Counted from the stretch's first letter, positions 6,714-14,910 are shown. The stretch is 19,423 nucleotides of DNA from Clostridia bacterium (GCA_016296415.1 JAEDJH010000029.1:1-19423); one strand, 5' to 3'. Program-made: numbers and translations. Notes: a model not told the origin generated them from the letters alone.

Positions 6714-8580
6714 CATTATTAAGGAGCACAAAAGCGACCTGCTTCGCATTTTCATTTCGGCACTGCTTTTTATTGCTGCGATCATCGTTTGCGGAATTTT
6801 CCCCGGACTTCATCCCCTGCTGCAGGCGGCTATCTACCTCGTGCCCTATCTCGCCGCAGGCGGCGAGGTGCTGATCGGTGCTGTACGCAGTCTCTTTGCA
6901 GGTAAGCTGCTCGATGAAAACTTTCTTATGTCCGCCGCATCTGTCGGTGCAATGTGCATCGGCGAATATCCCGAGGCCGTCTTTATAATGCTTTTCTTCG
7001 GCATAGGCGAGCTGTTTGAGCATATCGCCGTCGGACGGAGCAAAAGATCCATCGCAAAGCTTATGGATATACGCCCCGAAAACGCATTCATCGAGGTTGA
7101 TGGTGAGCTTGTTCGTGTCGCCCCCGAATCGGTGAACGTCGGTGACGTGATAGTCATACGCCCGGGCGACAAAATCCCGCTTGACGGCATCATCACGGAG
7201 GGCTGCACCTCCACGGACAACTCGATGCTGACGGGCGAATCGCTGCCTGCGGTGCTGGGTGTGGGCGATGCGGTCATAAGCGGCTGCATCAACATCGACG
7301 GCATGATAAAGGTACGGGTGACGAGCGCATACGAAAATTCGACAGTCACCAAAATACTGAAGCTGGTCGAAGAATCATCCGAGAGCAAGGCAAAGGTGCA
7401 CGGCGTAATAAAGCGCTTTGCAAAATACTATACGCCCATAGTCGTTGCCGCCGCCATACTCACCGCTGTCATTCCCCCGCTGTTTTTCAGCGGCGTTTGG
7501 AGCGAGTGGATACGCACGGGGCTTACCTTCCTCGTGGCTTCATGCCCCTGTGCGATAATAATTTCCGTTCCTCTCGGTTATTTCTGCGGAATGGGCTGTG
7601 CCTCCCGAAACGGGATACTCGTAAAGGGTGCGGTATATCTTGAAACATTGTCCAAGGTTAAAACATTCGTTTTTGACAAGACGGGAACGCTCACCACGGG
7701 CATGCTCAGCGTCAGCGAAATAACCGCCGCAGCGGGCTTTTCCGGGCAAAGCATACTTTCCCTTGCCGCCGCAGCAGAAAAAGGCTCCACACATCCTTTG
7801 GCCGCTGCCATAGCGAAAAAAGCCGCCGAAGAAGGAATTTCAATCCCTGCGGCAGTCTCCGTAAGGGAAATACCCGGACACGGAATAGCTGCCGAGGTTG
7901 ACGGAAGCACCGTGCTTGTCGGCAACGAAAGGCTGATGGCGATGCACAACGTCGGTATTCCCACAAAGGAGCATGAAAAAACCGCTCTCCACGTTGCGGC
8001 AAACGGCAAATACATGGGCAGCATAGCATTCACGGATTCCGTAAAGAGGAATGCCGCAGGCTGCATAGCCTCGCTCAAGTCGCTCGGCGTAAAAAAGACC
8101 GTAATGCTCACGGGCGACAGCCGCTTTACCGGCGAGGCGATCGCCGCTTCCGTCGGAATGGATGAGGCGCATTGCAGGCTTTTGCCCGATGAAAAGGTTG
8201 CCCATACCGAAACGCTTATCGGCGGCTCCGACGGCTTTGTTGCGTACGTAGGCGACGGCATAAACGATGCACCCGTTCTCGCACGCTCCGACGTGGGGCT
8301 TGCCATGGGCGGTCTCGGCTCCGACGCCGCAATCGAGGCGGCGGATATAGTGATAATGGATGACAGCATCGAAAAGATACCGCTTGCGGTCAGGATAGCC
8401 CAAAAGACCGCTTTTATCGTGTTACAGAATATCGTATTCTCGCTTTTGGTCAAGCTTGCGGTTATGGTTCTGGGACTGCTGGGTATAACGGGTATATGGC
8501 TCGCCGCCTTTGCGGATGTGGGCGTTATGATAATCGCCGTGCTTAACTCTCTAAGATGCTTCTTCGTAAAAAAGGGCTGA
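6706..8580 (+). CDS. Zn/Cd/Pb-exporting P1B-type ATPase
   Basis: This 624-residue heavy-metal pump probably expels Zn(II), Cd(II) or Pb(II). Visible motifs are TGES (176-179), the metal-binding CPC (280-282) in a membrane helix, the phosphorylation site DKTGT (D324), the HP dipeptide (363-364), TGDS (469-472) and GDGIND (516-521). K583 and D604 in the last two membrane helices are the signature of the Zn/Cd (P1B-2) subgroup. It has no N-terminal HMA domain and is shorter than typical CadA/ZntA, starting directly with membrane helices. The start is a GTG with GGAG seven bases upstream, inside the end of the repressor gene, which indicates coupled translation. Confidence 0.95.
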   Translation: MNSIIKEHKSDLLRIFISALLFIAAIIVCGIFPGLHPLLQAAIYLVPYLAAGGEVLIGAVRSLFAGKLLDENFLMSAASVGAMCIGEYPEAVFIMLFFGIGELFEHIAVGRSKRSIAKLMDIRPENAFIEVDGELVRVAPESVNVGDVIVIRPGDKIPLDGIITEGCTSTDNSMLTGESLPAVLGVGDAVISGCINIDGMIKVRVTSAYENSTVTKILKLVEESSESKAKVHGVIKRFAKYYTPIVVAAAILTAVIPPLFFSGVWSEWIRTGLTFLVASCPCAIIISVPLGYFCGMGCASRNGILVKGAVYLETLSKVKTFVFDKTGTLTTGMLSVSEITAAAGFSGQSILSLAAAAEKGSTHPLAAAIAKKAAEEGISIPAAVSVREIPGHGIAAEVDGSTVLVGNERLMAMHNVGIPTKEHEKTALHVAANGKYMGSIAFTDSVKRNAAGCIASLKSLGVKKTVMLTGDSRFTGEAIAASVGMDEAHCRLLPDEKVAHTETLIGGSDGFVAYVGDGINDAPVLARSDVGLAMGGLGSDAAIEAADIVIMDDSIEKIPLAVRIAQKTAFIVLQNIVFSLLVKLAVMVLGLLGITGIWLAAFADVGVMIIAVLNSLRCFFVKKG

Positions 8581-8590
8581 TACAAAACAG

Positions 8591-8622
8591 AACGGGTGCG
8601 GTCCAAAGCCGCACCCGTTTTT
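8591..8622 (+). terminator. Intrinsic terminator of the metal operon
   Basis: AACGGGTGCGG and CCGCACCCGTT form an 11-pair stem around a 7-base loop, followed by TTT and an AT-rich run. It starts 10 bases after the ATPase stop. The minus-strand side ends in a weaker TCTGTTTTG, so it may also end the convergent UPF0340 transcript. Confidence 0.88.
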
Positions 8623-8635
8623 CATTTATCCTGTT

Positions 8636-9205
8636 TTATCTGCTCTTTGCCGCAGGCATCTCATCGTATGCCGCCCTCGGTCCTCCGACGTATTTCGGGC
8701 GTGTCTTTGCCATGGTTACGTTCGCCGCACCTATCCGCTTGTTTTCCGAATGTATCGGCACGACAACCGGGTGCATGTGCATTCCGATGAACGTTCCGCC
8801 TATATCAATTCCTGCGGAGGCTCTGCCCTTTATATCCTCCACCATTACATAATCGTCAAATCTGCTTATCGCCTGCATCGCAAACGCTCCGCCGGCATGA
8901 AGCTGGGGCTTTACCCATACACGGGTCAGGTCATAGCGCTTCATGCACTCCTTTTCGACCACCAGCGAACGATTCAAATGTTCACAGCACTGCACCGCAA
9001 GGTACAGCTTGCGCTCACGCAGCCTCGGCAGCACCTCGTCCATTATCGCACAGGCTATCTCCTCGCTCGAATGCGAGCCTATCATATAGCCGCCCACCTC
9101 GCTCGTTGAGCATCCTATCACAACTATATCGCCCTCCTCGAGCGTGACCGCATTTTGCAGCATTTCCTCAACAACGGCCCTTGCCTGTCTGCGAATATTT
9201 TCCAT
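8636..9205 (-). CDS. ywlG: UPF0340 (YwlG-like, TIGR01440) protein
   Basis: This 189-residue cytoplasmic protein belongs to a Firmicutes family whose biochemical role is not established. Typical stretches are the GDIVVIGCSTSEVGGYMIGSHS glycine-rich loop, VQCCEHLNRSLVVE, the AGGAFAM segment, and the C-terminal GIDIGGTFIGMHMHPVVVP, followed by VGGPRA. The length is close to B. subtilis YwlG. The ATG at 9205 follows AAAGGAG; a longer frame to 9265 would run through the promoter. It is transcribed alone from its own promoter and converges on the metal operon. Confidence 0.9.
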   Translation of the reverse strand: MENIRRQARAVVEEMLQNAVTLEEGDIVVIGCSTSEVGGYMIGSHSSEEIACAIMDEVLPRLRERKLYLAVQCCEHLNRSLVVEKECMKRYDLTRVWVKPQLHAGGAFAMQAISRFDDYVMVEDIKGRASAGIDIGGTFIGMHMHPVVVPIHSENKRIGAANVTMAKTRPKYVGGPRAAYDEMPAAKSR

Positions 9206-9267
9206 TATGCTTCTCCTTTCTTTCGGCGAAAAATACGCCGAAAATCCATAGAAATCACTCTGCATGG

Positions 9268-9296
9268 ATTATATCCCCCGCCGCATGCGATTGCAA
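9268..9296 (-). promoter_or_regulatory. Promoter of the UPF0340 gene
   Basis: On the minus strand TTGCAA (9296-9291), 17 bases, TATAAT (9273-9268). The expected 5' leader is about 55 bases. The neighbouring 9297-9344 between the two divergent promoters shows nothing further that I recognise. Confidence 0.75.
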
Positions 9297-9344
9297 CACC
9301 TTAGGCAGTATATTATCCGGCAAGGCGAGTACCGTCGTCCGCTA

Positions 9345-9373
9345 TTGACAAAGATTTTGCCAACTGCTAATAT
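9345..9373 (+). promoter_or_regulatory. Promoter of the dehydrogenase operon
   Basis: TTGACA (9345-9350), 17 bases, TAATAT (9368-9373). The -35 box is perfect and the gene starts about 57 bases after the expected transcription start. Confidence 0.65.
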
Positions 9374-9437
9374 AAAAAACAGTCGCAAAGCGGTCTTTTG
9401 CCGCCTGTATGCGCCCTTTTGAAAGGAGTATTCCGGT

Positions 9438-10397
9438 ATGAATATACTTGTTGCAATGCCCGCATCACCCGAGCATCTTGAAAAGCTCAAGGCGGCGGCA
9501 CCCGAAGCCGCTTTTACCGTCAAAGACCCGAGCACTCTGACGGAAGCGGACGTTAAAGCGTCCGAAGTCATCATTGGAAACATTCCCGTCGGGCTTATCC
9601 CCGCCGCAAGCGGCTTAAAGTGGCTTCAGCTCAATTCCTCGGGCGCGGACGGTTATTCATCCGCCGTCCCCTCCTCGGTGCATCTTACCGTTGCAAGCGG
9701 CGCATACGGACTTGCCATAAGCGAACACATGATCGCAATGATGCTCATGCTGATGAAGCGTCTGCATCAATACAGAGATAATCAGCACAGCTCCCTGTGG
9801 CGTGACGAGGGCAGCGTTACCTCCGTGGAGGACGCCGTTGTTCTGACCATCGGGCTCGGCAATATCGGCGGCGAATTTGCCCGAAAGTGCAAGGCCCTCG
9901 GCGCATACACCATCGGTGTTTGCCGCACGGAGCACGAAAAGCCCGATTACATAGACGAGCTTTACACCTCCGAGCGCATACATGAGCTGCTTCCCCGTGC
10001 GGACGTTATAGCCCTTGCGGTACCGGGCGGAAACGGCACCACGAAGCTCATAAACAAAGATGCGCTTTCAACGTTCAAGCATGGAGCCGTAATACTCAAC
10101 GTCGGCAGAGGCTCGGCGATAGATACCGATGCGCTCGCAGATGCCGTTGAACATGGCAAGGTGCTTTGCGGAATAGACGTCACCGACCCCGAACCTCTCC
10201 CCCGTGAGCATAGGCTCTGGAGGCTCGAAAATGCGCTCATAACGCCGCACATTTCCGGCTGGTTCCACCTGAAACAGACGCTCGACAGGATAGTGGATAT
10301 TTCCGCCGAAAACCTGAAGCTGTACATCAGCGGTCAGCCGTTGATGAACACCGTGAACCGCAGCACCGGCTACCGCAATATGGAAAACCGCTATTAA
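9438..10397 (+). CDS. D-2-hydroxyacid dehydrogenase
   Basis: This 319-residue NAD(P)-dependent oxidoreductase of the D-isomer 2-hydroxyacid dehydrogenase family should interconvert a 2-oxoacid and a D-2-hydroxyacid. The nucleotide fold has GLGNIG (139-144). The catalytic triad is complete: R224 in NVGRGS, E252 in DPEPLP and H271 in TPHISG. The substrate is not readable from sequence; phosphoglycerate, lactate and glyoxylate/hydroxypyruvate types all share these features, and there is no ACT domain, which argues against a classical SerA. AAAGGAG lies nine bases before the ATG. An ECF S component follows after six bases, so the two are likely cotranscribed. Confidence 0.93.
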   Translation: MNILVAMPASPEHLEKLKAAAPEAAFTVKDPSTLTEADVKASEVIIGNIPVGLIPAASGLKWLQLNSSGADGYSSAVPSSVHLTVASGAYGLAISEHMIAMMLMLMKRLHQYRDNQHSSLWRDEGSVTSVEDAVVLTIGLGNIGGEFARKCKALGAYTIGVCRTEHEKPDYIDELYTSERIHELLPRADVIALAVPGGNGTTKLINKDALSTFKHGAVILNVGRGSAIDTDALADAVEHGKVLCGIDVTDPEPLPREHRLWRLENALITPHISGWFHLKQTLDRIVDISAENLKLYISGQPLMNTVNRSTGYRNMENRY

Positions 10398-10403
10398 ATC
10401 GCC

Positions 10404-10898
10404 ATGAAAGCACGCCCGAAGCATTATAAATTCATAATCGGCGGCGTTTCCATCGCCCTGATAGCCGTAACCACGGCATTCATCATGTTTCCCGTGGGTA
10501 CAGCCGGCGCATACATCAACGCAGGCGACGCCCTGGTCTATGTTTGTGCATATATGCTCGGCGGCGTTCTCGGAGGAGTGTGTGCGGGACTCGGCAGTGC
10601 CTTGGCCGACATAATGCTCGGCGTGGTGATATATGCTCCCGCCAGCTTTGTGATAAAGGGACTTATGGCGATAATCGCTTGGCTTTTCATGCGCCCGCTG
10701 AAAAACAAAACTCCGCTTCCGGCGCTGGCGGTTGCGGGGCTTGTAATGCCTTTGGGTTATTATTTGTACGAGCTTTTCATTTTCGGCAGTGCCGCCGCAT
10801 TTGCAGGATTGATGTTCAATCTTATCCAATATGCCTGCGGCGTGCTTCTCGGCTGGCTCGCCATCACAGCCGTAAAAAAGGTGGAAAACCGCCTGTAG
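10404..10898 (+). CDS. ECF transporter S component
   Basis: This 164-residue integral membrane protein is the substrate-binding subunit of an energy-coupling-factor vitamin or cofactor transporter. Five to six hydrophobic helices are visible, with the family pattern YINAGDALVYVCAYMLGG, then AGLGSALADIMLG, then YAPASFVIKGLM. This matches the ECF S group often labelled riboflavin-type (PF07155), but the real ligand is not evident. The ATPase and T subunits are not nearby, so it would use a shared energising module elsewhere. No clear ribosome binding site stands before the ATG; it is six bases after the dehydrogenase stop and probably translated by coupling. Its last 35 bases overlap the end of truA on the other strand. 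Confidence 0.88.
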   Translation: MKARPKHYKFIIGGVSIALIAVTTAFIMFPVGTAGAYINAGDALVYVCAYMLGGVLGGVCAGLGSALADIMLGVVIYAPASFVIKGLMAIIAWLFMRPLKNKTPLPALAVAGLVMPLGYYLYELFIFGSAAAFAGLMFNLIQYACGVLLGWLAITAVKKVENRL

Positions 10899-11661
10899 GC
10901 TTTATAAAGTCATCCGTGTCAAAATCGGCGTACTGCACCCTCGCAAGGTAAAGCCCCTTTGCAGGTGCGGTGACGCCGAGTTCTTTCCTCTGTCTCGACT
11001 CAAATGCGCTTTCTATACAGCTTTTATCCATTCTTCCAAGACCTATATCCAGCATAACGCCGACCATTATGCGCACCATGTTATACATGAAGCCGCTTCC
11101 GGTTACGTCATAGTAAAGCATATCCCCGTCCACCGACCATTCGGAGCGATATATCGTGCGCACGGTGTTTTCGACCTTTGTACCCGTCGCCTTGAACGCC
11201 AAAAAATCATGCTCGCCGACAAAAAGCTCCGCAGCCTCCTTCATTTTGTCAAGCCGAAGCGGAAAATAAACGTGCAGAGCATTGTTCGGGGTGAACGCCG
11301 ACGAGTGATTCCTGTTCAGGACGGCATAGCGATAGCTTTTTCTTTTAACGTCAAAGCGTGCATGAAAGTCGGCATCGGTCTCCTCGCTGTGGCGTATGCG
11401 TATGTCGGCGGGCAGGCCCACGTTGAGCGCATACTGAAACTTGTCCCCCGGTATGCGGCAGCTCGTGTCGAAATGCGCCACCTGCGCCAGGGCGTGAACT
11501 CCGCTGTCGGTTCTCCCCGATCCGTGCAGGGCAATATCCTCTCCGCATAGCTTTTTAAGCTCGTCGGAAATTATCTGCTGGACGGCAATTCCGTTTTTTT
11601 GAGTTTGCCATCCGACGTAGTTCGTTCCGTTGTATTCGATTATCAGCCTTATTCTCCGCAT
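10864..11661 (-). CDS. truA: tRNA pseudouridine(38-40) synthase TruA
   Basis: This 265-residue enzyme converts uridines 38-40 in the tRNA anticodon arm to pseudouridine. The catalytic aspartate lies in GRTDSGVHA, preceded by YNGTNYVGWQTQ and followed by FHARFDVKRKSYRY, then the SGFMYNMVRIMVG motif; all are family hallmarks at the usual spacing. The ATG at 11661 has GGGGTG four bases upstream. A TATAAT on the minus strand (11690-11685) is a candidate -10 box without a good -35. It stands alone, divergent from the flippase operon and convergent with the S component gene. Confidence 0.96.
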   Translation of the reverse strand: MRRIRLIIEYNGTNYVGWQTQKNGIAVQQIISDELKKLCGEDIALHGSGRTDSGVHALAQVAHFDTSCRIPGDKFQYALNVGLPADIRIRHSEETDADFHARFDVKRKSYRYAVLNRNHSSAFTPNNALHVYFPLRLDKMKEAAELFVGEHDFLAFKATGTKVENTVRTIYRSEWSVDGDMLYYDVTGSGFMYNMVRIMVGVMLDIGLGRMDKSCIESAFESRQRKELGVTAPAKGLYLARVQYADFDTDDFIKPTGGFPPFLRL

Positions 11662-11734
11662 ATTTCACCCCTCGATATGCCGTAATTATAGCAGGCTTTC
11701 TCAAAATAAAAAAGTACGTTTTTTTATCATCCGT

Positions 11735-11764
11735 TTGGCATATCATTATAATATCTGCTATAAT
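11735..11764 (+). promoter_or_regulatory. Promoter of the flippase-mazG operon
   Basis: TTGGCA (11735-11740), 18 bases, TATAAT (11759-11764). The start codon follows 29 bases after the -10 box. An AAAGGA ribosome binding site is eight bases before it. Confidence 0.65.
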
Positions 11765-11793
11765 GTGGTTATATCAAAAAAAGGACATATAAA

Positions 11794-13401
11794 ATGGAAA
11801 AAAAGACAAAATCCTTCCTCGGCGGCGCCGCTGTGCTGGCCATAGCGGGTCTGCTGGTTAAAATAATAGGAGCGTTTTACAGAATACCTCTGACGAACAT
11901 CGTCGGCGTGGAGGGCATGGACTATTACGAAACGGTCTATCCCTGGTACTCGTGGCTTTTGGTCATATCCTCGGCGGGTCTGCCCACCGCAATATCAAAG
12001 ATGGTGTCGGAACGTGTGACCGTCGGCGACTACAAGGCGGCAAAACGGGTGTTTTCCACCGCATTGAAGCTGCTTTTGGGCATAGGCATCGTAACCACGC
12101 TGATAATGCTTTTCGGAGCAAATCTGATTTCAAGCTTTTCATACCCCGCAGACGAAACCGAGATAATCGCAAAGCAGGCGATGTCCTTCCGGGCGCTGTC
12201 GCCTGCGCTGCTGTTCGTATCCGTGATGTGCGCCTACCGAGGCTACCTGCAGGGCTTGCAGCACATGATAGGCACGGCCGTATCGCAGGTCATCGAGCAG
12301 ATCGGTAAACTCGCCATCGGCTTTACACTTGCCCTCCTACTTCTGAAAAAAGGTCCCGAATACGCAATAATGGGTGCATTGATAGGCGTATCGGTGTCGG
12401 AGCTTTTGGCGCTTGCGGCGATATGGTTCATATATAAGCGAAAAAGCAGCGTCCTCAACGCAAGCCTGCCCCAAAATGCCTCCTCCCCCTTCAAGGGAAG
12501 CATAACAAAAACCCTGCTGTCAATAGCCATACCGATAACGATAGGCGCCTCGATAATGCCCGTGACGGGAATAATCGACAGCGTACTGATAAAGCGCACG
12601 CTGGTGGATATAGGTTTTTCCCTTGAAACGGCAAGAACGGCGTATTCGCTTTTAAGAAGCAACGTCACAACGATAATCAATATGCCCGCCGTGCTTACGA
12701 TGGCGCTTGCGATGAGCCTTGTTCCGGCAATATCGTCAAGCATGGCAAAAAAGGACTACAAGAGCGTTCGTGCGGCGTCGGTCACGGGCATGAAATTCGC
12801 CCTGCTTATCGGCGCACCCTGCTCGGTCGGGCTTTTTGTGCTTGCAAAGCCCATACTTTCCCTGCTTTACACGGGGCTTACCGGCGCACAGCTTGAACTT
12901 GCCGCAAGCCTTATGCGAACGAGTGCAATAGGCGTGCTGTTTTTGTCGCTCGTACAGGCCATGACGGGCACCATACAGGGTATGGGCAGACCCAACGTCC
13001 CCGTGGTCAACCTCATCTTCGGCGGAATATTGAAGGTCGCTGCGATGTTCATTCTCATTCCGCTTGAGGACGTAAACATTCAGGGAGCGGCGATCTCCAC
13101 CGTTATATGCTATGCGGCGGCAGGCATAATGGACACCGTGTATGTTCTGCGTAAAACCGGCATGCGTCTGAACGTATGGGATGCGCTGCTCAAGCCCCTC
13201 CTCGCCTCGCTGATAATGGGCGTATGCGTCCACCTTGTCTATGGTCTTGTAAAGGATCACGGCAGTCTTGCAACGCTGTTGTCCATAGCGGTGGGCGGAG
13301 GCGTGTACCTCGTTATGATTTTCGTACTTAAAATGCTCAGCCCCACAGACCTCGAGTTTATGCCCGGCGGCAGAAAGATAAAGAAGCTGATGTATCGCTG
13401 A
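11794..13401 (+). CDS. MurJ/SpoVB-like lipid flippase (MOP superfamily)
   Basis: This 535-residue polytopic membrane protein of the polysaccharide-biosynthesis/SpoVB branch has about 14 hydrophobic helices. Relatives such as YtgP (MurJ) flip lipid II for cell-wall synthesis, and SpoVB acts in spore cortex synthesis. The N-terminus is characteristic: KSFLGGAAVLAIAGLLVKIIG followed by FYRIPLTNIVGVEGM, then SAGLPTAISKMVSER. The later segment GTIQGMGRPNVPVVNLIFGG is also typical. Sequence alone does not tell a vegetative MurJ from a SpoVB. It is first in an operon with the MazG gene (24-base gap), the same order seen around spoVT-spoVB-yabN in Bacillus, which supports the SpoVB reading. Confidence 0.88.
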   Translation: MEKKTKSFLGGAAVLAIAGLLVKIIGAFYRIPLTNIVGVEGMDYYETVYPWYSWLLVISSAGLPTAISKMVSERVTVGDYKAAKRVFSTALKLLLGIGIVTTLIMLFGANLISSFSYPADETEIIAKQAMSFRALSPALLFVSVMCAYRGYLQGLQHMIGTAVSQVIEQIGKLAIGFTLALLLLKKGPEYAIMGALIGVSVSELLALAAIWFIYKRKSSVLNASLPQNASSPFKGSITKTLLSIAIPITIGASIMPVTGIIDSVLIKRTLVDIGFSLETARTAYSLLRSNVTTIINMPAVLTMALAMSLVPAISSSMAKKDYKSVRAASVTGMKFALLIGAPCSVGLFVLAKPILSLLYTGLTGAQLELAASLMRTSAIGVLFLSLVQAMTGTIQGMGRPNVPVVNLIFGGILKVAAMFILIPLEDVNIQGAAISTVICYAAAGIMDTVYVLRKTGMRLNVWDALLKPLLASLIMGVCVHLVYGLVKDHGSLATLLSIAVGGGVYLVMIFVLKMLSPTDLEFMPGGRKIKKLMYR

Positions 13402-13425
13402 TACCTCGGCCGAAAGGAGAAACAA

Positions 13426-14853
13426 ATGCCAACCCTTACGATAGTGCCCCTTGCGACTCCGCACTCGATCACCTCGGCGGCGGAAAAAACCATACTTTCA
13501 GCGGACAGGCTGTTTGTACAGACGCTTGAACACCCTACAGCCGCATGGATAAAGGAATCCGGCAAAAGCTGCACCTCGATGGACGATCTCTACGAAAGCT
13601 GCGGCGACTTTGACGAGCTTAACCTCTGCATAGCAAGGCGGCTGATAAACGGCACGGATTCGGTATTCGCCGTGCTCGGACGCAGTATTGCAGAGCCCCT
13701 TTACGAAAAGGTGAAGTCGCTTGCCGACGAAGCGCAGACGAGCATCGTGATGCTCCCGTCATCGGGCTTTCACGAGGCGGCACTTGCCTCCGCCGGCATT
13801 GCCATTCCGCCGTGCCTGAACGTTTCCGCCGCCAACGCTCTGCCCGAAAGCATAAGCACGGATATTCCGCTTTGCATAGAGGAGCTTGACTCCATGCTGC
13901 TTGCGGGCGAGGTAAAGCTCCGGCTGTCCGAGTTTTTCCCCGACAGTCACGAGATATTCGTATTTTGGCTTGACGGCGAACTAAATTACAGGTATAAAAA
14001 ACTGCCGCTTTTGGAGCTCGACAGGCAAAGCATCTATGACGTTTCCTGCGCGGTATATGTGCCTGCGGCGGAGTTTTCCGCCCTTGAGCGTCACGGCATC
14101 GACGGCCTTATGTACGTATTAAGGCGCCTCCGTGCGCCCGACGGCTGCCCATGGGACGCCGAACAGACCCATGAAACGCTCAAAACGCCGCTTATTGAGG
14201 AGGCGTATGAGGTTCTCGATGCGATAAACGAGGATGACCCCTACGCTCTGCAGGAGGAGCTTGGGGACCTGCTTTTACAGATTGCTTTCCATGCGATGAT
14301 AGAGGACGAAAAGTCCTGCTTCTCGTTCCGTGACGTTTGCACGGGAATAGTCGAAAAGCTCGTTTTCCGCCATCCGCACGTTTTCGGAAATGAAAAGGCC
14401 GCCACCTCGGATGAAGTTTTGGAAAACTGGGAAAAGCTAAAGAAGAAGGAGAAAAAGCAGGTCACGCAGGCCGAGGTCATAAAGGCCATACCCAAGAGCT
14501 TCCCTGCGCTCACAAGAAGCTTCAAGGTGCAGAAAAAGGCCGCCGACGTCGGTTTCGACTGGGACACGGCGGAGCAGGCATTTTACAAGATCGGTGAGGA
14601 AACCGACGAGCTGAGGCGGGCGATGGCCGAAAACTCCAATACATTTGAGGAGCTTGGCGACCTGCTGTTTGCGGTGGTCAACGTTGCACGCCTCAAAAAA
14701 ATCGATCCCGAGCTTGCGCTTTCCGCCGCCGCCGACAAGTTTGCGGCACGGTTTATGCGCATGGAAGAACTGATACTGAAGGACGGACTTTCATTTTCGG
14801 ACATGACCCTTGCCGAAATGGACGAATATTGGAATAAAATCAAAAGTATATGA
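13426..14853 (+). CDS. mazG: YabN-like MazG nucleotide pyrophosphohydrolase
   Basis: This 475-residue fusion joins an N-terminal tetrapyrrole-methylase-like region (1-215) to two MazG units. MazG hydrolyses NTPs to NMP and pyrophosphate. The first unit has CPWDAEQTHETLKTPLIEEAYE with E258/E259/E262 and EELGD (277-281). The second has EETDEL (391-396) and EELGD (408-412), so the metal-binding ExxE/ExxD sets are complete. The N-terminal region is degenerate: where YabN and tetrapyrrole methylases have a glycine-rich VGxGxGDP loop it has IVPLATPHS, and I find no GxPxxx loop, so SAM binding is doubtful. AAGGAGA lies before the ATG. It is cotranscribed with the flippase. Confidence 0.93.
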   Translation: MPTLTIVPLATPHSITSAAEKTILSADRLFVQTLEHPTAAWIKESGKSCTSMDDLYESCGDFDELNLCIARRLINGTDSVFAVLGRSIAEPLYEKVKSLADEAQTSIVMLPSSGFHEAALASAGIAIPPCLNVSAANALPESISTDIPLCIEELDSMLLAGEVKLRLSEFFPDSHEIFVFWLDGELNYRYKKLPLLELDRQSIYDVSCAVYVPAAEFSALERHGIDGLMYVLRRLRAPDGCPWDAEQTHETLKTPLIEEAYEVLDAINEDDPYALQEELGDLLLQIAFHAMIEDEKSCFSFRDVCTGIVEKLVFRHPHVFGNEKAATSDEVLENWEKLKKKEKKQVTQAEVIKAIPKSFPALTRSFKVQKKAADVGFDWDTAEQAFYKIGEETDELRRAMAENSNTFEELGDLLFAVVNVARLKKIDPELALSAAADKFAARFMRMEELILKDGLSFSDMTLAEMDEYWNKIKSI

Positions 14854-14872
14854 AAGTTTTTTCAAAAAATGC

Positions 14873-14901
14873 TTGTCTAATCGAATAAACGAATGTATAA
14901 T
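14873..14901 (+). promoter_or_regulatory. Promoter of the HU gene
   Basis: TTGTCT (14873-14878), 17 bases, TATAAT (14896-14901). It leaves a leader of about 52 bases with an AGGAGG eight bases before the ATG. Confidence 0.75.
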
Positions 14902-14910
14902 GGCATTCGT
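14889..14910. repeat. Inverted repeat bracketing the HU -10 box
   Basis: ACGAATG (14889-14895) and CATTCGT (14904-14910) are perfect 7-base arms. The 8-base spacer TATAATGG is the -10 box plus two bases. The placement suggests an operator, but no regulator is known to me for it. A related half-site TCGAAT lies at 14881-14886. Confidence 0.55.

Noticed and set aside
7578..8606. 342-codon minus-strand frame opposite the P1B ATPase
   Set aside because: Shadow of a gene with all its catalytic motifs intact. The frame has no ribosome binding site and passes through the terminator.
12736..13464. Minus-strand frame opposite the flippase
   Set aside because: Shadow frame with no family features; the sense strand encodes a clear membrane protein.
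14854..14870. T-run and A-run after mazG resembling a terminator
   Set aside because: TTTTTTCAAAAAA is a plain A/T palindrome with one base between arms and no GC stem, so it cannot form a terminator hairpin.
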